Position numbers and translations under genes: made by a program. Below are positions 44,043 through 52,947 of a stretch of 64,000 nucleotides of DNA, piece by piece. Below the pieces are notes generated by a model. It was not told the origin of the DNA and made no database searches. It worked only from the letters and a program-made list of their open reading frames with translations. The stretch is from Fictibacillus arsenicus (GTDB lineage: Bacteria > Bacillota > Bacilli > Bacillales > Fictibacillaceae). Numbering within the stretch: the first letter of the stretch is position 1; the number at the start of each line of letters is the position of its first letter. The stretch lies in contig NZ_MQMF01000001.1 of the NCBI RefSeq assembly GCF_001999465.1, positions 868,001 to 932,000 of the forward strand, written 5' to 3'.

Positions 44043-46058
44043 TTATTGGATTAAGCTTTCTTGAAAGACTTTCTTCACTTTCGGCACAAGATAATGGCTG
44101 CCGCCTCTTCCCTTTACATCCTCAATCATCATCGTAACGAGAAGTGACGGATCCTCTGTGTTATAAGCAACAAACCAGCCGAGTTCCATGCCGTTTTTGT
44201 CATCTTTGCTCTTTTTTAACTCAGCGGTTCCCGTTTTTCCGGCTAGAGGCAGTTTTGGCATATACGCCTCATGCGCTGTTCCGTTCGTGCTTGTTACTAC
44301 TTTCGTTAGGTCATCCCGAATGATTTTTGCTGTTTCAGGTGAGATCACGTTTTCTTTCCAGATAGTCGAATCCTCTTTGGCTTGATCCAATTTTGGTGCC
44401 AACAAGTTCCCCTCATTTAAGAAAGGTGTGTAGGAGATACCTAAATGAAGAGCGCTCATCTGGATTTTACCTTGGCCGTATCCGCTGTCTGCAAGTTGGA
44501 TTTCAGTCATACCTTTTTCTCCAATTGTTGAAGCAGTAAATGGATACCCGACCGGCATATCTTCTCCTAAACCAAATTCCTTAAGTCCACTCACAAACTT
44601 CTCCTGCCCCAAGTCGAGCGCCTTTTGAGCAAAATAAATATTGTCGGAGTAAATAAGCGCTTTTTCCAGATTCACACTTGGAACTGCACTAACACGAGTT
44701 ACGTGATAATTCCCCCACGACTCACTCTTCTTCCACGTTTTCCCGTTCACCTTCATGACGTCATTTGGATCCAATGTGCCGTTTTCTAATCCAATTGCCG
44801 CTGTTAAAGGTTTTAGAGTTGAACCCGGAGCATAAGTGTAGATAAAACGATTCAATTTTGGTTTTTTCGAATCGTTTTCCAGCTTGTTTTTTGTTTCGTT
44901 TGAGATGCCAAGCGTATATTCATTCGGGTTGTAAGATGGGCTGTTCACAAGAGCAAAGACTTCACCTGTTTTTGGATGAATGGCGGACGACGTCCCCACA
45001 TCTCCTTTTAGCTGTGCATAGATAGACCGCTGAACGCTACTGTCAATCGTCGTTTTCACGTCTTCTCCATTTACAACTTCTTTTTCCGCCAACACCGCTT
45101 TCTCTTCCTTTTCTTTCGTTAAAATCTTGATGATTCCGCCGGGAGTTCCGCGCAGCTGCTCTTCGTACACTTGCTCAAGCCCTGCTTTTCCGACCCAGTC
45201 TTGCGCTGTGTATCCCTTGCCTTTTAATCTTTTGAGGTCATCTGCGTTCACCTGGCCGATATAGCCCGTAAGATGCGCCGCCGCTTCCTTCAGTGGATAT
45301 ATTCGTGTTTCCTTCTTCGGAGATTTCACGCCTTCTAATTCAACAGCATCATGTATTTTAGGATTATCTGTCTCCATTTTCTTTATTGGCACTCCGTAGT
45401 GTGGCTTCACCCATGGCTGATCCAACTTTTTCTGGATTTCTTCTGGAGTCATTCCTATAATTTTTGCTAGAGGTTCAATCGTTTCGCTCGGATCTTCCGG
45501 CAGTTCTTGCGGAACGATCGTCACTTCATAAGCTGTTCCGTTGAATGCCAGCGGATTTCCTTCCCGATCTAAAATCGCACCTCTTTTTGGTGATAGAGTT
45601 GAGGCTGAAATTCGATCGCCTTCCTCCATTTTTGGAAAAATATTCGACGCGTTCCATTGCACCTTCCATGCCTCTTTATCCTCACTCTCCTCAAGATTCA
45701 TATTGATCTTATGTGTATATTCGATCGGTCCAGCGATTGTATCCATTTTAACGGAATATGCTAGACTCGCTTTCTCGCTTTCTTCCTCTTTTTTCTCTTT
45801 TGAAGTTTTTGTTTCTACGGCTAGATTCTTAGCTTCAATCCCACTATAAATGTCTTTGTAGCGTTTTACAAAGTCATCTTTCGTAATTTTCTTCTTAGAC
45901 TCTGAATCTAACATCTCATACATACTCTCAAAATCTTGTTTTTGCCAGGAGGCTGCATACTTCTTTAATGCGTCTTCTGGTTTAGGAGGCTCAGAACATG
46001 CGACCAACAACGTAAAACAAAACATGGCTAACAACATTATTTTGCAAAGATTTTTCAA
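44043..46058 (-). CDS. pbpC: Class B penicillin-binding protein, MecA/PBP3 type
   Basis: Lipoprotein transpeptidase of 671 residues. A signal with lipobox LLVAC near residue 21 is followed by a MecA_N (NTF2-like) domain (about 25-140, PEDALKKYAASWQKQDFESMY). A PBP dimerisation domain (about 150-330, RGAILDREGNPLAFNG) precedes the transpeptidase. The active-site Ser413 is in GSTLKP, then SDN (ALIYSDNIYF) and KTG (LAGKTGTAELK). MecA_N-bearing PBPs include S. aureus PBP2a and B. subtilis PbpC; the latter is the closer likeness in organism type. I choose TTG at 46056-46058, which has AAGGAGAT six bases upstream; the ATG six codons earlier overlaps that site. Confidence 0.9.
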   Translation of the reverse strand: MKNLCKIMLLAMFCFTLLVACSEPPKPEDALKKYAASWQKQDFESMYEMLDSESKKKITKDDFVKRYKDIYSGIEAKNLAVETKTSKEKKEEESEKASLAYSVKMDTIAGPIEYTHKINMNLEESEDKEAWKVQWNASNIFPKMEEGDRISASTLSPKRGAILDREGNPLAFNGTAYEVTIVPQELPEDPSETIEPLAKIIGMTPEEIQKKLDQPWVKPHYGVPIKKMETDNPKIHDAVELEGVKSPKKETRIYPLKEAAAHLTGYIGQVNADDLKRLKGKGYTAQDWVGKAGLEQVYEEQLRGTPGGIIKILTKEKEEKAVLAEKEVVNGEDVKTTIDSSVQRSIYAQLKGDVGTSSAIHPKTGEVFALVNSPSYNPNEYTLGISNETKNKLENDSKKPKLNRFIYTYAPGSTLKPLTAAIGLENGTLDPNDVMKVNGKTWKKSESWGNYHVTRVSAVPSVNLEKALIYSDNIYFAQKALDLGQEKFVSGLKEFGLGEDMPVGYPFTASTIGEKGMTEIQLADSGYGQGKIQMSALHLGISYTPFLNEGNLLAPKLDQAKEDSTIWKENVISPETAKIIRDDLTKVVTSTNGTAHEAYMPKLPLAGKTGTAELKKSKDDKNGMELGWFVAYNTEDPSLLVTMMIEDVKGRGGSHYLVPKVKKVFQESLIQ

Positions 46059-46133
46059 AAATAGATCTCCTTCCATTTAAACGTTTGTTTAAGTATAACA
46101 AGGGCATGGTAATAAATGTATGATAAACACATG

Positions 46134-46178
46134 ATAAAAAAAACACCTTATGAGCTTTCATTTGCTCATAAAATGTTT
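46134..46178 (-). terminator. Rho-independent terminator of the triple PG-binding NlpC/P60 gene
   Basis: On the minus strand AACATTTTATGAGC pairs with GCTCATAAGGTGTT (two G-U pairs), followed by eight T. Confidence 0.88.
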
Positions 46179-46194
46179 GTATGAATGTTATAGA

Positions 46195-47481
46195 TTAATA
46201 ATTTACACGCTTTGACCCAAGGTAACGGTCTTGCCAATACGAATAGTTCAAGTTGCTTATCGTTACTCCTGTACTTGTTCCTGCATGGACAAACTGGTTG
46301 TTGCCAAGATAGACTCCTGCGTGAGATGGTCCAGTAGTATAAGTTTCAAAGAATACAAGATCGCCAACTGCAGGTTCACTGACTGAAGTTGTTGCATCCC
46401 ACATTTGAGCAACTGTTCTCGGTAGTGATACCCCTTCTTTTGTATAAATGTATTGAAGGAAGCCGCTGCAATCAAAACCTTGAGGAGTCGTACCTGCCCA
46501 AACATAAGGTGTTCCCATAAGTTCAGCAGCATTAGCAATAACATTAATCGTAATTTGATCAGAAGTTTTAGGCGTTTCACCTTTTTTATTCTCCACTTCT
46601 GTCATTTTATCTAAAACTGTCTTTGTTACGATTCCCGTTACAGGTAAACCATACGCCTTCTGAAAAGATTCAACACTTTCCTCTGTTACCGCTCCAAAAT
46701 ACTCCGTGATCATCGGATATGTAAAGAACCCTAGATTTTTCAGGCGCGTTTGAAGCTGTTTTACTTCCGGTGCTGTCATGCCAAACTTCAATTCCTTCAC
46801 GGTGTTTTGTGGAGGCTGTGGAGCCGGTACTGATTTAGCAGGTGCCGGCGGTGTTGCTGGTTTAGTTACAGCTGGCTTAGGTTGTGCTGGCTGCACTGGA
46901 TTTTTCTTTGCCGCAACTGTTTTCGTGATGCGGTCTAATGTCGTCGCATCTGCAACCCCTGTCGCTTTTAGCTTCTGGCTGATTTGAAATTTCCGAACCG
47001 CTTCCGTCGTGATCGTCCCATAATAATCAGTTGTTTTATAATATGTAAAAAAGCCAAGAAACTTAAGATCTTGCTGAAGTTTCATTACATCTTGTCCTGT
47101 CGAATGCAGCTTTAATTCTTTTGAATAAGAATATGAAACAGTTTGAACCGGCTGTTTTTTAGGTGGTGCTTCTTGAAAAGATTTCTCTAAAAGCTTTTTG
47201 TAAGTCTGTTTTCCGACAATCCCATCAACCACAAGTCCGTTCGCTTTCTGAAAATCCATGACTGCCTTTTGGGTTACCGGTCCAAAATAAGTAGTCGTTT
47301 GCTGCTCTTTAAAAAAGCCTTTTTCTTTTAATATTGTTTGAAGTTGTTTCACATCACCATGAGTGATTCCCTGCTTTAAGGTCATGTCGCCTAAAGCAGC
47401 TTCACCAACGAGAGGAACAGCAAAAAAAGCACCAGCAAACGCAGAAGTCATCATTAACCGTTTCACCACTGTGTTATCCAT
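46195..47481 (-). CDS. Peptidoglycan endopeptidase: three PG_binding_1 domains plus NlpC/P60
   Basis: Secreted protein of 428 residues with signal peptide (about 1-27, ending GEAAL). Three PG_binding_1 modules follow (each with KxLQ..LK..GFF and YFGxxTxxAVxxFQK). A Pro/Ala-rich linker lies between modules 2 and 3, and the C-terminal NlpC/P60 domain has Cys in QGFDCSGFLQY, His in PSHAGVYLG and His in QFVHAGTS. It should cut D-Glu-mDAP or related bonds in the wall. Together with the SLH form at 13051 it gives two NlpC/P60 enzymes anchored in different ways. ATG at 47479-47481 has AAGGAGG five bases upstream; a 25-residue longer reading is rejected. Confidence 0.92.
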   Translation of the reverse strand: MDNTVVKRLMMTSAFAGAFFAVPLVGEAALGDMTLKQGITHGDVKQLQTILKEKGFFKEQQTTTYFGPVTQKAVMDFQKANGLVVDGIVGKQTYKKLLEKSFQEAPPKKQPVQTVSYSYSKELKLHSTGQDVMKLQQDLKFLGFFTYYKTTDYYGTITTEAVRKFQISQKLKATGVADATTLDRITKTVAAKKNPVQPAQPKPAVTKPATPPAPAKSVPAPQPPQNTVKELKFGMTAPEVKQLQTRLKNLGFFTYPMITEYFGAVTEESVESFQKAYGLPVTGIVTKTVLDKMTEVENKKGETPKTSDQITINVIANAAELMGTPYVWAGTTPQGFDCSGFLQYIYTKEGVSLPRTVAQMWDATTSVSEPAVGDLVFFETYTTGPSHAGVYLGNNQFVHAGTSTGVTISNLNYSYWQDRYLGSKRVNY

Positions 47482-47561
47482 GTTTTCCTCCTTCAAAGTC
47501 CCGTTTATTACATATATCGGCAATAATGGATATTTATTTAAACTTAATTTCGACATAAAAA

Positions 47562-47585
47562 TAAAAAAAGCCTGCTGGCTCTTTT
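47562..47585 (-). terminator. Rho-independent terminator of the argininosuccinate-lyase-like gene
   Basis: On the minus strand AAAAGAGCC pairs with GGCTTTTTT around AGCA, followed by TATTTT. The 5' arm overlaps the stop codon. Confidence 0.65.
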
Positions 47586-49092
47586 ATTTTTTGCCTATTA
47601 TTTTTTGCACAGATTCAGTTAGCTTCTTTTCTGCTATTTGCAGTCTATTCTTTTCCTCCGCAAGCCTATCTTCATTCGCTCTAGTTAATTTGTAACGCGC
47701 TTCAGCCATTCTTTTTACTTCATCAGGATTTGAACCGCCTTGAATGTTGCGTTTTTTTATAAATTCGATTGGACAAATGATGCTGTTCCACTCTTCCTGA
47801 CTTAAAGAGACATTGCAACGTTTACTGATTTCCTCGTTTATGGTTTGAATTGAGAGTTCGTTTAACTTAAGTTTTTCTTGTGAACATTTTTTTGCGATTG
47901 AGCTTGTGATCTGATGAGCAAGACGGAATGGGACGTTTTTGTCGCGTGCCATAACATCAGCTAATTCGGTTATTGTGATACATGAAGTTTTGGCCTGGTG
48001 GAGTGCTCGTTGTTTGTCGACCTCCATTGTCCGTATAACAGCATGCATCAGGTGGATGACACGGTTCGCTTTTTCATAGCTTCTGTAAAGATGTGGCTGA
48101 AGATCATCTTCCGTATCCACGATGTCACCGAATGGCGTGTTATGAATCATTTGGATCGCTGCGAGTGCCTCGCCTACTGAAGAGCTGGCAAGTGATCGCG
48201 AATGCTCAATCGAGACCGGGTTTCTTTTCTGAGGCATGATAGAACTGATTTGAACGTAAGGATCAGCGACTTTTATGATTTTATATTCATGGGTTACAAG
48301 CTGAAGGAAGTCTTGAAGCCACCTGCCGCAGTTGACCATCATGGATAAGGCGGCAGTTGCAGACTCTATTAGGTAATCAGCACCTGCAATGGCATCATAA
48401 GAATTTTCGACGAGTTCCCTGAAACCTAGAAGCTCGCACACTCTTTTTCTATTTATTGGGAAGCCGGTTGTGGATAAAGCAGCTGCACCCATGGGGGATC
48501 GATTTACGGTTTCATAAGCCGACCAAAGTCTATGAATGTCTCTTAGCAAAACATCTAATACAGCAGTTAGGTAGTGGCCGAGTGTTGTAGGCTGTGCGGG
48601 CTGGGTGTGTGTGTAGGCAGTGATAACAGTTTCTGCGTGTTCATTAATTTGTTCGAGAAGGGCATCTGTTAATAGTATAGAACTCTGTAATAGCGTTAAA
48701 ATGTGTTCTCTTAAAACGAGCCGGTACATAGCCACACCCATGTCATTTCGGCTTCGAGCGATGTGCATTTCCCCAGCCAGATCCCGGCCAATTTGTTCAC
48801 TGATTTTATGTTCCATCATAAAAAAGAGATCTTCAAACTGCGGGTCGTATTGGAGTGTCTGAGGATCCGTTTGGGATACGGTTTCCACTCCTTGAAGGAT
48901 GATTGCTGCTTCTTTTTTATCTAAAATAGCTTGTTCAGCGAGCATAACGACATGAGCACGGTGTATTTTAAACATTTGTTTAAATAAGTAGTCCCGCTGA
49001 TCGTTAAAAACAGGACGAAGCAGATGATCGACATAGGTTTTTCCTGGAAACGATGTTCCTTCGCTCTTGATGAATTCATCCTTGGACTGCAT
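47584..49092 (-). CDS. Argininosuccinate lyase superfamily C-N lyase, probably not ArgH
   Basis: Protein of 502 residues of the fumarase/aspartase/ASL superfamily. The signature SSIMPQKRNPVSIEHSRSL is intact; the catalytic Ser loop and the HIARSRND and YTHTQPAQPTTLGHYL blocks fit ASL. However, the WGGRF-type N-terminus of ArgH is missing, and about 40 residues are added at the C-terminus. No argG or other arginine gene is nearby. The gene follows the dicarboxylate island, so it may cleave an N-substituted aspartate to fumarate plus amine, as EDDS lyase and iminodisuccinate lyases do (inference). Start ATG with GGGGGAGG close upstream. It is separated from the preceding operon by a terminator. 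Confidence 0.82.
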   Translation of the reverse strand: MQSKDEFIKSEGTSFPGKTYVDHLLRPVFNDQRDYLFKQMFKIHRAHVVMLAEQAILDKKEAAIILQGVETVSQTDPQTLQYDPQFEDLFFMMEHKISEQIGRDLAGEMHIARSRNDMGVAMYRLVLREHILTLLQSSILLTDALLEQINEHAETVITAYTHTQPAQPTTLGHYLTAVLDVLLRDIHRLWSAYETVNRSPMGAAALSTTGFPINRKRVCELLGFRELVENSYDAIAGADYLIESATAALSMMVNCGRWLQDFLQLVTHEYKIIKVADPYVQISSIMPQKRNPVSIEHSRSLASSSVGEALAAIQMIHNTPFGDIVDTEDDLQPHLYRSYEKANRVIHLMHAVIRTMEVDKQRALHQAKTSCITITELADVMARDKNVPFRLAHQITSSIAKKCSQEKLKLNELSIQTINEEISKRCNVSLSQEEWNSIICPIEFIKKRNIQGGSNPDEVKRMAEARYKLTRANEDRLAEEKNRLQIAEKKLTESVQKIIGKK

Positions 49093-49159
49093 GAGCCTCC
49101 CCCTGACCTTACAACTTTATTGTTTTTATTAGTGTATAAAAGGGATAAGGGATTGGGAA

Positions 49160-49188
49160 CTAAAAAAGCAACCTGTATAAGGCTGCTT
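49160..49188 (-). terminator. Rho-independent terminator of the long catabolic operon
   Basis: On the minus strand AAGCAGCC pairs with GGTTGCTT (one G-U) around TTATACA, followed by TTTTTT. It sits after the fumarase beta gene. Confidence 0.8.
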
Positions 49189-49202
49189 AAATACGTTTAT
49201 GA

Positions 49203-49754
49203 TTAAGATTGATACTGCTGCTTTCCGATTTCATACCAATCGTTACCTTCACTATCTATAATAACTACGGCAGGAAATTCTTTTACTTCTAATTTATAGA
49301 TTGCTTCGGGACCTAAGTCTTCATATGCAATGACTTCTGAAGACTTTATCGTTCGTGCTATTAAAGCACCTGATCCACCAATAGCACCAAAGTATACGGC
49401 CTTATTTTTTTTGATGGATTCAACAACCTCTTCACTTCGATATCCTTTTCCGATCATTCCTTTCAAACCAAGTTCAAGCAATGCTGGTGTGTACTTATCC
49501 ATCCTTCCACTTGTAGTGGGACCAGCTGATCCGATCACCTGACCGGGCTTTGCAGGTGTAGGACCAACATAATAAATAATCTGTCCTGCAATCTGAACAG
49601 GCAGTTTTTCACCGTTTTGGAGTGCTTCTGACATTCTCTTATGAGCAACGTCGCGGGCTGTATAAATGGTTCCGCTCAGCAATACCCTGTCACCTGCTTT
49701 TAATGTTTTAATTTCTTCATCTGAAATTGGACAGCTTAATTGAATGGCAGCCAT
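49203..49754 (-). CDS. Class I fumarase/tartrate dehydratase-type hydro-lyase, beta subunit
   Basis: Protein of 183 residues equal to the C-terminal (swivelling) domain of class I fumarases and to TtdB. Seen are LKAGDRVLLSGTIYTARDVAHKRM, IIYYVGPTPAKPGQVIGSAGPTTSGRMD and GMIGKGYR, then GAIGGSGALIA and VKEFPAVVIID. With the alpha subunit it would form an oxygen-sensitive [4Fe-4S] hydro-lyase acting on fumarate, mesaconate, tartrate or a similar acid; sequence alone does not separate these. It lies 16 bases after the alpha gene, with AAGGAGAG eight bases before the ATG, and is last in the operon. Confidence 0.92.
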   Translation of the reverse strand: MAAIQLSCPISDEEIKTLKAGDRVLLSGTIYTARDVAHKRMSEALQNGEKLPVQIAGQIIYYVGPTPAKPGQVIGSAGPTTSGRMDKYTPALLELGLKGMIGKGYRSEEVVESIKKNKAVYFGAIGGSGALIARTIKSSEVIAYEDLGPEAIYKLEVKEFPAVVIIDSEGNDWYEIGKQQYQS

Positions 49755-49770
49755 GTTTTCACTCTCCTTT

Positions 49771-50616
49771 TCACAAGCGGATTTCCTTATGCCGGCTTGC
49801 GTGACAATTCAAATTTACCGCAACCGGCAGTGCTGCAATGTGACAGGGCTCAATTTCTATTTTTACATCTAATGCAGTTGTACTGCCGCCCATTCCCTGC
49901 GGTCCGATCCCTAGCTGGTTAATCTTCTCCATCAGTTCCATTTCAAGCTCACTTATTTCTGTCCGTTCATTTCTGTGTCCGATTGGTCTGAATAACGACT
50001 TTTTCGCTAAATAGGCACTTCTTTCAAAGTTACCTCCAACACCAACGCCTACCACAAGCGGTGGACAGGCATTGGGACCAGCCACTCTGACGGTGTCCAA
50101 GATAAAATTTTTCACACCTTCCACACCATCAGAGGGTTTAAGCATTTTTAACGTACTCATATTTTCACTGCCGCCGCCTTTAGCGGACATATGAATGACC
50201 AACTCGTCGCCTTCAACGAGTTCTACGTGAATAATAGAAGGTGTGTTATACCCTTTACTTTTTTCTCTCGTAATGGGGTGGTCTACGATTGAATGCCGTA
50301 AATACCCTTCTTCATACCCTTTTTTGACACCCTCATTGATGGCATCATACAGCTTGCCATCTGTGATATGACAGTCTTGCCCAAGCTCGATAATAAAAAC
50401 AGAAACACCAGTATCTTGGCACATGGGGACTCTCTCACTTGTTGCAATATCAGCATTGGCTATCAACTGTTCCAGAATATCTTTTCCTGTTTCTGATTTC
50501 TCTTTTTTTAGAGCCGATTGAAAGGCATTGACCACATCTTGACCTAAATCAAAGTTTGCTTCCTGACACATTTTTGAAACGTGCTTTACTATTTCCTCAT
50601 ACTTGATGATTTTCAT
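49771..50616 (-). CDS. Class I fumarase/tartrate dehydratase-type hydro-lyase, alpha subunit
   Basis: Protein of 281 residues, the Fe-S domain of a two-subunit class I fumarase. Three cluster Cys are in place: VPMCQDTG (Cys66), GPNACPP and VNLNCHASRH. HMSAKGGGSENMS, a substrate-phosphate-like loop, and IGPQGMGGSTTALDVKIE are family blocks. In Bacillaceae the housekeeping fumarase is the unrelated class II FumC, so this copy is likely special to the pathway here (inference). The first 20 bases overlap the end of the flavoprotein gene, so translation is coupled. Confidence 0.93.
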   Translation of the reverse strand: MKIIKYEEIVKHVSKMCQEANFDLGQDVVNAFQSALKKEKSETGKDILEQLIANADIATSERVPMCQDTGVSVFIIELGQDCHITDGKLYDAINEGVKKGYEEGYLRHSIVDHPITREKSKGYNTPSIIHVELVEGDELVIHMSAKGGGSENMSTLKMLKPSDGVEGVKNFILDTVRVAGPNACPPLVVGVGVGGNFERSAYLAKKSLFRPIGHRNERTEISELEMELMEKINQLGIGPQGMGGSTTALDVKIEIEPCHIAALPVAVNLNCHASRHKEIRL

Positions 50617-52150
50617 AAGCTACCTGCTCCTTTTTTCTCCCGCCTTCATCTAATGCTGCAGGAATAAACCGGGCACTTCTATTATGAATTTCAATATTAC
50701 CTTCCCATTCCTTTTTTTCTGAAGCTGCATTTTGAAGTTTATGTGCTCCTCTGCTTTCTATACGGATGGAAGCCGCAAAAACGGAAGCCCAGGCTGCTCG
50801 AATTTTATCCTTTAATCGTACAGAACAAGTTTCTTCAGCAAGTTGATTTAATTCTTCCTTTGCCTGTAAAAGTGTTTGGGTTGTCCGTTCAATTCCTGCT
50901 TTCTCCCACATAATTTCTCTGACTTTTGTATAAATCTCTTTTTCTAGTTCTCTATCAACCTCAATATCAGTTGGACTAACGGTCTTTGTATAATTAAATG
51001 AGGTGATCTCTTTCTTATTTTCTGCTGCAGCATATCCTGTCCGTTTTCCAAATACAAGAGCCTCGGTAATGGATCCGCCTCCAAGGCGATTTGCACCATG
51101 CAGTCCGCCTGTACATTCGCCGCAAGCATATAACCCGTTCAAGCTGGTTTTTCCCCACTCATCCACTTTGATTCCGCCCATACAATAATGCTGTACGGGA
51201 CTCATTATCCATTTCCCCTCATGACCTTTTTTTATAAGACGAAAAAGGGCTGGACTGTCTTTTTCTAGATCATTCTCTGATACGTTTGAAAAATCTAAGT
51301 AAACCTCTTTTTGCTGGAACATCTCATAACTAAGAACGTCCCGGGTTTCCAGTTCTTTTTTGGGATATCTCTCCATAAACCGTTCTTGTTTTTCGTTTCG
51401 CAAAATGGCACCTTTGCCGAAAATTTTCGTCATAACGTCGATATTTGCAGGGGACTTCAAACGATACGGATAAAATTGCACAAACTCCATATCTATTAAT
51501 TCAATACCATTCCGCCAAACCATTCCAATCGCTTCACCTGTAATGTCTCTTGGATTGTCTGTGGATGTATAAAGTCCGCCAAATCCACCTGTTGCTAGAA
51601 TGGTAGAAGGGGCTATAAACTCGTATATTTGATTATCTTTTTGTGCGATCACGCCATAATTTTGTATTCCGTCACTAATCAGATCAAGCACAGTATAATT
51701 TTCAAACAGGGTTATACCTTTTTCAATAGCAGCATCTCTTAGCGCTTTCGTTACAGTTTTCCCGATTCCTTTTCCGGCATATACCCTTCTTGGATAGGAG
51801 TGTCCTGGGGTAGCAACCATCTTTTCAAACTGCAGCTCCACACCATAAACACTTTCAAGCTCCATCACTCTTTCTGTACATTCTTCTGCGAGCACTTTTG
51901 CTAGCCGAGGATTGGATAATCCCTTTCCGCCTTTTAAAATGTCCGTATAATAAATGTCACTAGAATCATGTTCAGAAAAAATGGCTGCATACACACCGTC
52001 AGAAATCACCGATGATCCTCCGAGTCCTGCTTTCCCTTTTGTAACGAGGGCAACAGATGCACCGCTATCCCGTGCTGAAATGGCAGCAACTAATGCTGCG
52101 TGGCCACCGCCAACTACAATCACATCAAAATGATAAGATTTATCTGACAT
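50597..52150 (-). CDS. SdhA/aspartate-oxidase superfamily flavoprotein (extra FAD subunit)
   Basis: Protein of 517 residues with FAD-binding VIVVGGGHAALVAAISARDSG near the N-terminus, GGFGGLYTSTDNPRDITGEAIGM, YCMGGIKVDEWGKTSLNGLYACGEC and GGLHGANRLGGGSITEALVFG. The C-terminus has the superfamily ASIRIESRGAH with its active-site Arg. It is shorter than SdhA, lacks the SdhA His-linked HSVCAQGG block, and is not L-aspartate oxidase by context (no nadA or nadC nearby). It might oxidise or reduce a substituted succinate, either soluble or in exchange with the SdhBC subunits beside it (inference). ATG at 52148-52150 has GGAGG eight bases upstream. TcuA-like tricarballylate dehydrogenases are another possible analogy. 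Confidence 0.87.
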   Translation of the reverse strand: MSDKSYHFDVIVVGGGHAALVAAISARDSGASVALVTKGKAGLGGSSVISDGVYAAIFSEHDSSDIYYTDILKGGKGLSNPRLAKVLAEECTERVMELESVYGVELQFEKMVATPGHSYPRRVYAGKGIGKTVTKALRDAAIEKGITLFENYTVLDLISDGIQNYGVIAQKDNQIYEFIAPSTILATGGFGGLYTSTDNPRDITGEAIGMVWRNGIELIDMEFVQFYPYRLKSPANIDVMTKIFGKGAILRNEKQERFMERYPKKELETRDVLSYEMFQQKEVYLDFSNVSENDLEKDSPALFRLIKKGHEGKWIMSPVQHYCMGGIKVDEWGKTSLNGLYACGECTGGLHGANRLGGGSITEALVFGKRTGYAAAENKKEITSFNYTKTVSPTDIEVDRELEKEIYTKVREIMWEKAGIERTTQTLLQAKEELNQLAEETCSVRLKDKIRAAWASVFAASIRIESRGAHKLQNAASEKKEWEGNIEIHNRSARFIPAALDEGGRKKEQVAYENHQV

Positions 52151-52173
52151 AAAAATGACCTCCATACTAGGCT

Positions 52174-52926
52174 CTACTTTTTCAGCCAGCTCCATAATGC
52201 ATAACGATTGGCTTCATGATTTAATTCTGCAAGAGCCGTTGTTAAAGGAATATCTTTCGGGCATACTTCAACACAGTTTTGTGAATTCCCGCAATTCGAA
52301 ATGCCTTCATCACCTATAACCACTTCCAGGCGTTCATTTTTTGTTAATTTTCCTGTGGGGTGCATGTTAAAATACTTTGTTTGAGCCAGCGCCTGAGGGC
52401 CAATAAATGGAGAGCCGCTGTTTACATTAGGACAAGCATCCAGGCAGCAGCCGCAAGTCATACAGGTTGAAAATTTATAGGCTTCTTGTTGTTCCCCAGA
52501 CGAAATTAATGGACCTGATCCCATTGCGTATGTCCCATCAATTGGGATCCATCCTTTTATTTTTTGCAGAGCGTCAAACATCCGCTGACGATCTACGACT
52601 AAATCTCTTTCAACAGGGAATGTTTCCATAGGCTCTAGCTGGATTGGCTGTTCGAGCTTCTCCACTAAAGTTGAACAGGCTTGCCTTACTTTCCCGTTAA
52701 TTCTCATACTGCATGCTCCGCAAACTTCTTCAAGACAGTTATATTCCCAGGCTACAGAACGCACTTGAGTTCCTTCTGCGTTAATAGGGTTTCGCTGTAT
52801 TTCCATCAAAGCAGAGATGACATTCATGTTAGGGCGATAAGGAATCGCAAACTCTTCCCAGTACGATTCACTGTCCATCTGGTCTTTTCGTTTTACTTTT
52901 AGCCGTATTACCTTTTCAGAACTCAT
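52174..52926 (-). CDS. sdhB: Succinate dehydrogenase iron-sulfur subunit
   Basis: Protein of 250 residues carrying the three clusters of SQR/QFR. The [2Fe-2S] site is C-x4-C-x2-C (NCLEEVCGAC) with a later Cys (VRQAC). The first ferredoxin-like motif is STCMTCGCCLDACP; the second is SNCGNSQNCVEVCPKDIP. It passes electrons from the flavoprotein to heme and menaquinone via SdhC. Length and order match the Bacillus menaquinone-type enzyme. AAAGGAGAACGGTATG places the ribosome site properly. As the housekeeping sdh operon is normally elsewhere in Bacillaceae, this is probably a second copy (inference). Confidence 0.95.
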   Translation of the reverse strand: MSSEKVIRLKVKRKDQMDSESYWEEFAIPYRPNMNVISALMEIQRNPINAEGTQVRSVAWEYNCLEEVCGACSMRINGKVRQACSTLVEKLEQPIQLEPMETFPVERDLVVDRQRMFDALQKIKGWIPIDGTYAMGSGPLISSGEQQEAYKFSTCMTCGCCLDACPNVNSGSPFIGPQALAQTKYFNMHPTGKLTKNERLEVVIGDEGISNCGNSQNCVEVCPKDIPLTTALAELNHEANRYALWSWLKK

Positions 52927-52947
52927 ACCGTTCTCCTTTCTGCCTCA

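Noticed and set aside
47584-49092. Annotation as argH for arginine biosynthesis
   Set aside because: ArgH N-terminal block missing, extra C-terminus, and no arginine genes nearby; only the superfamily is supported.
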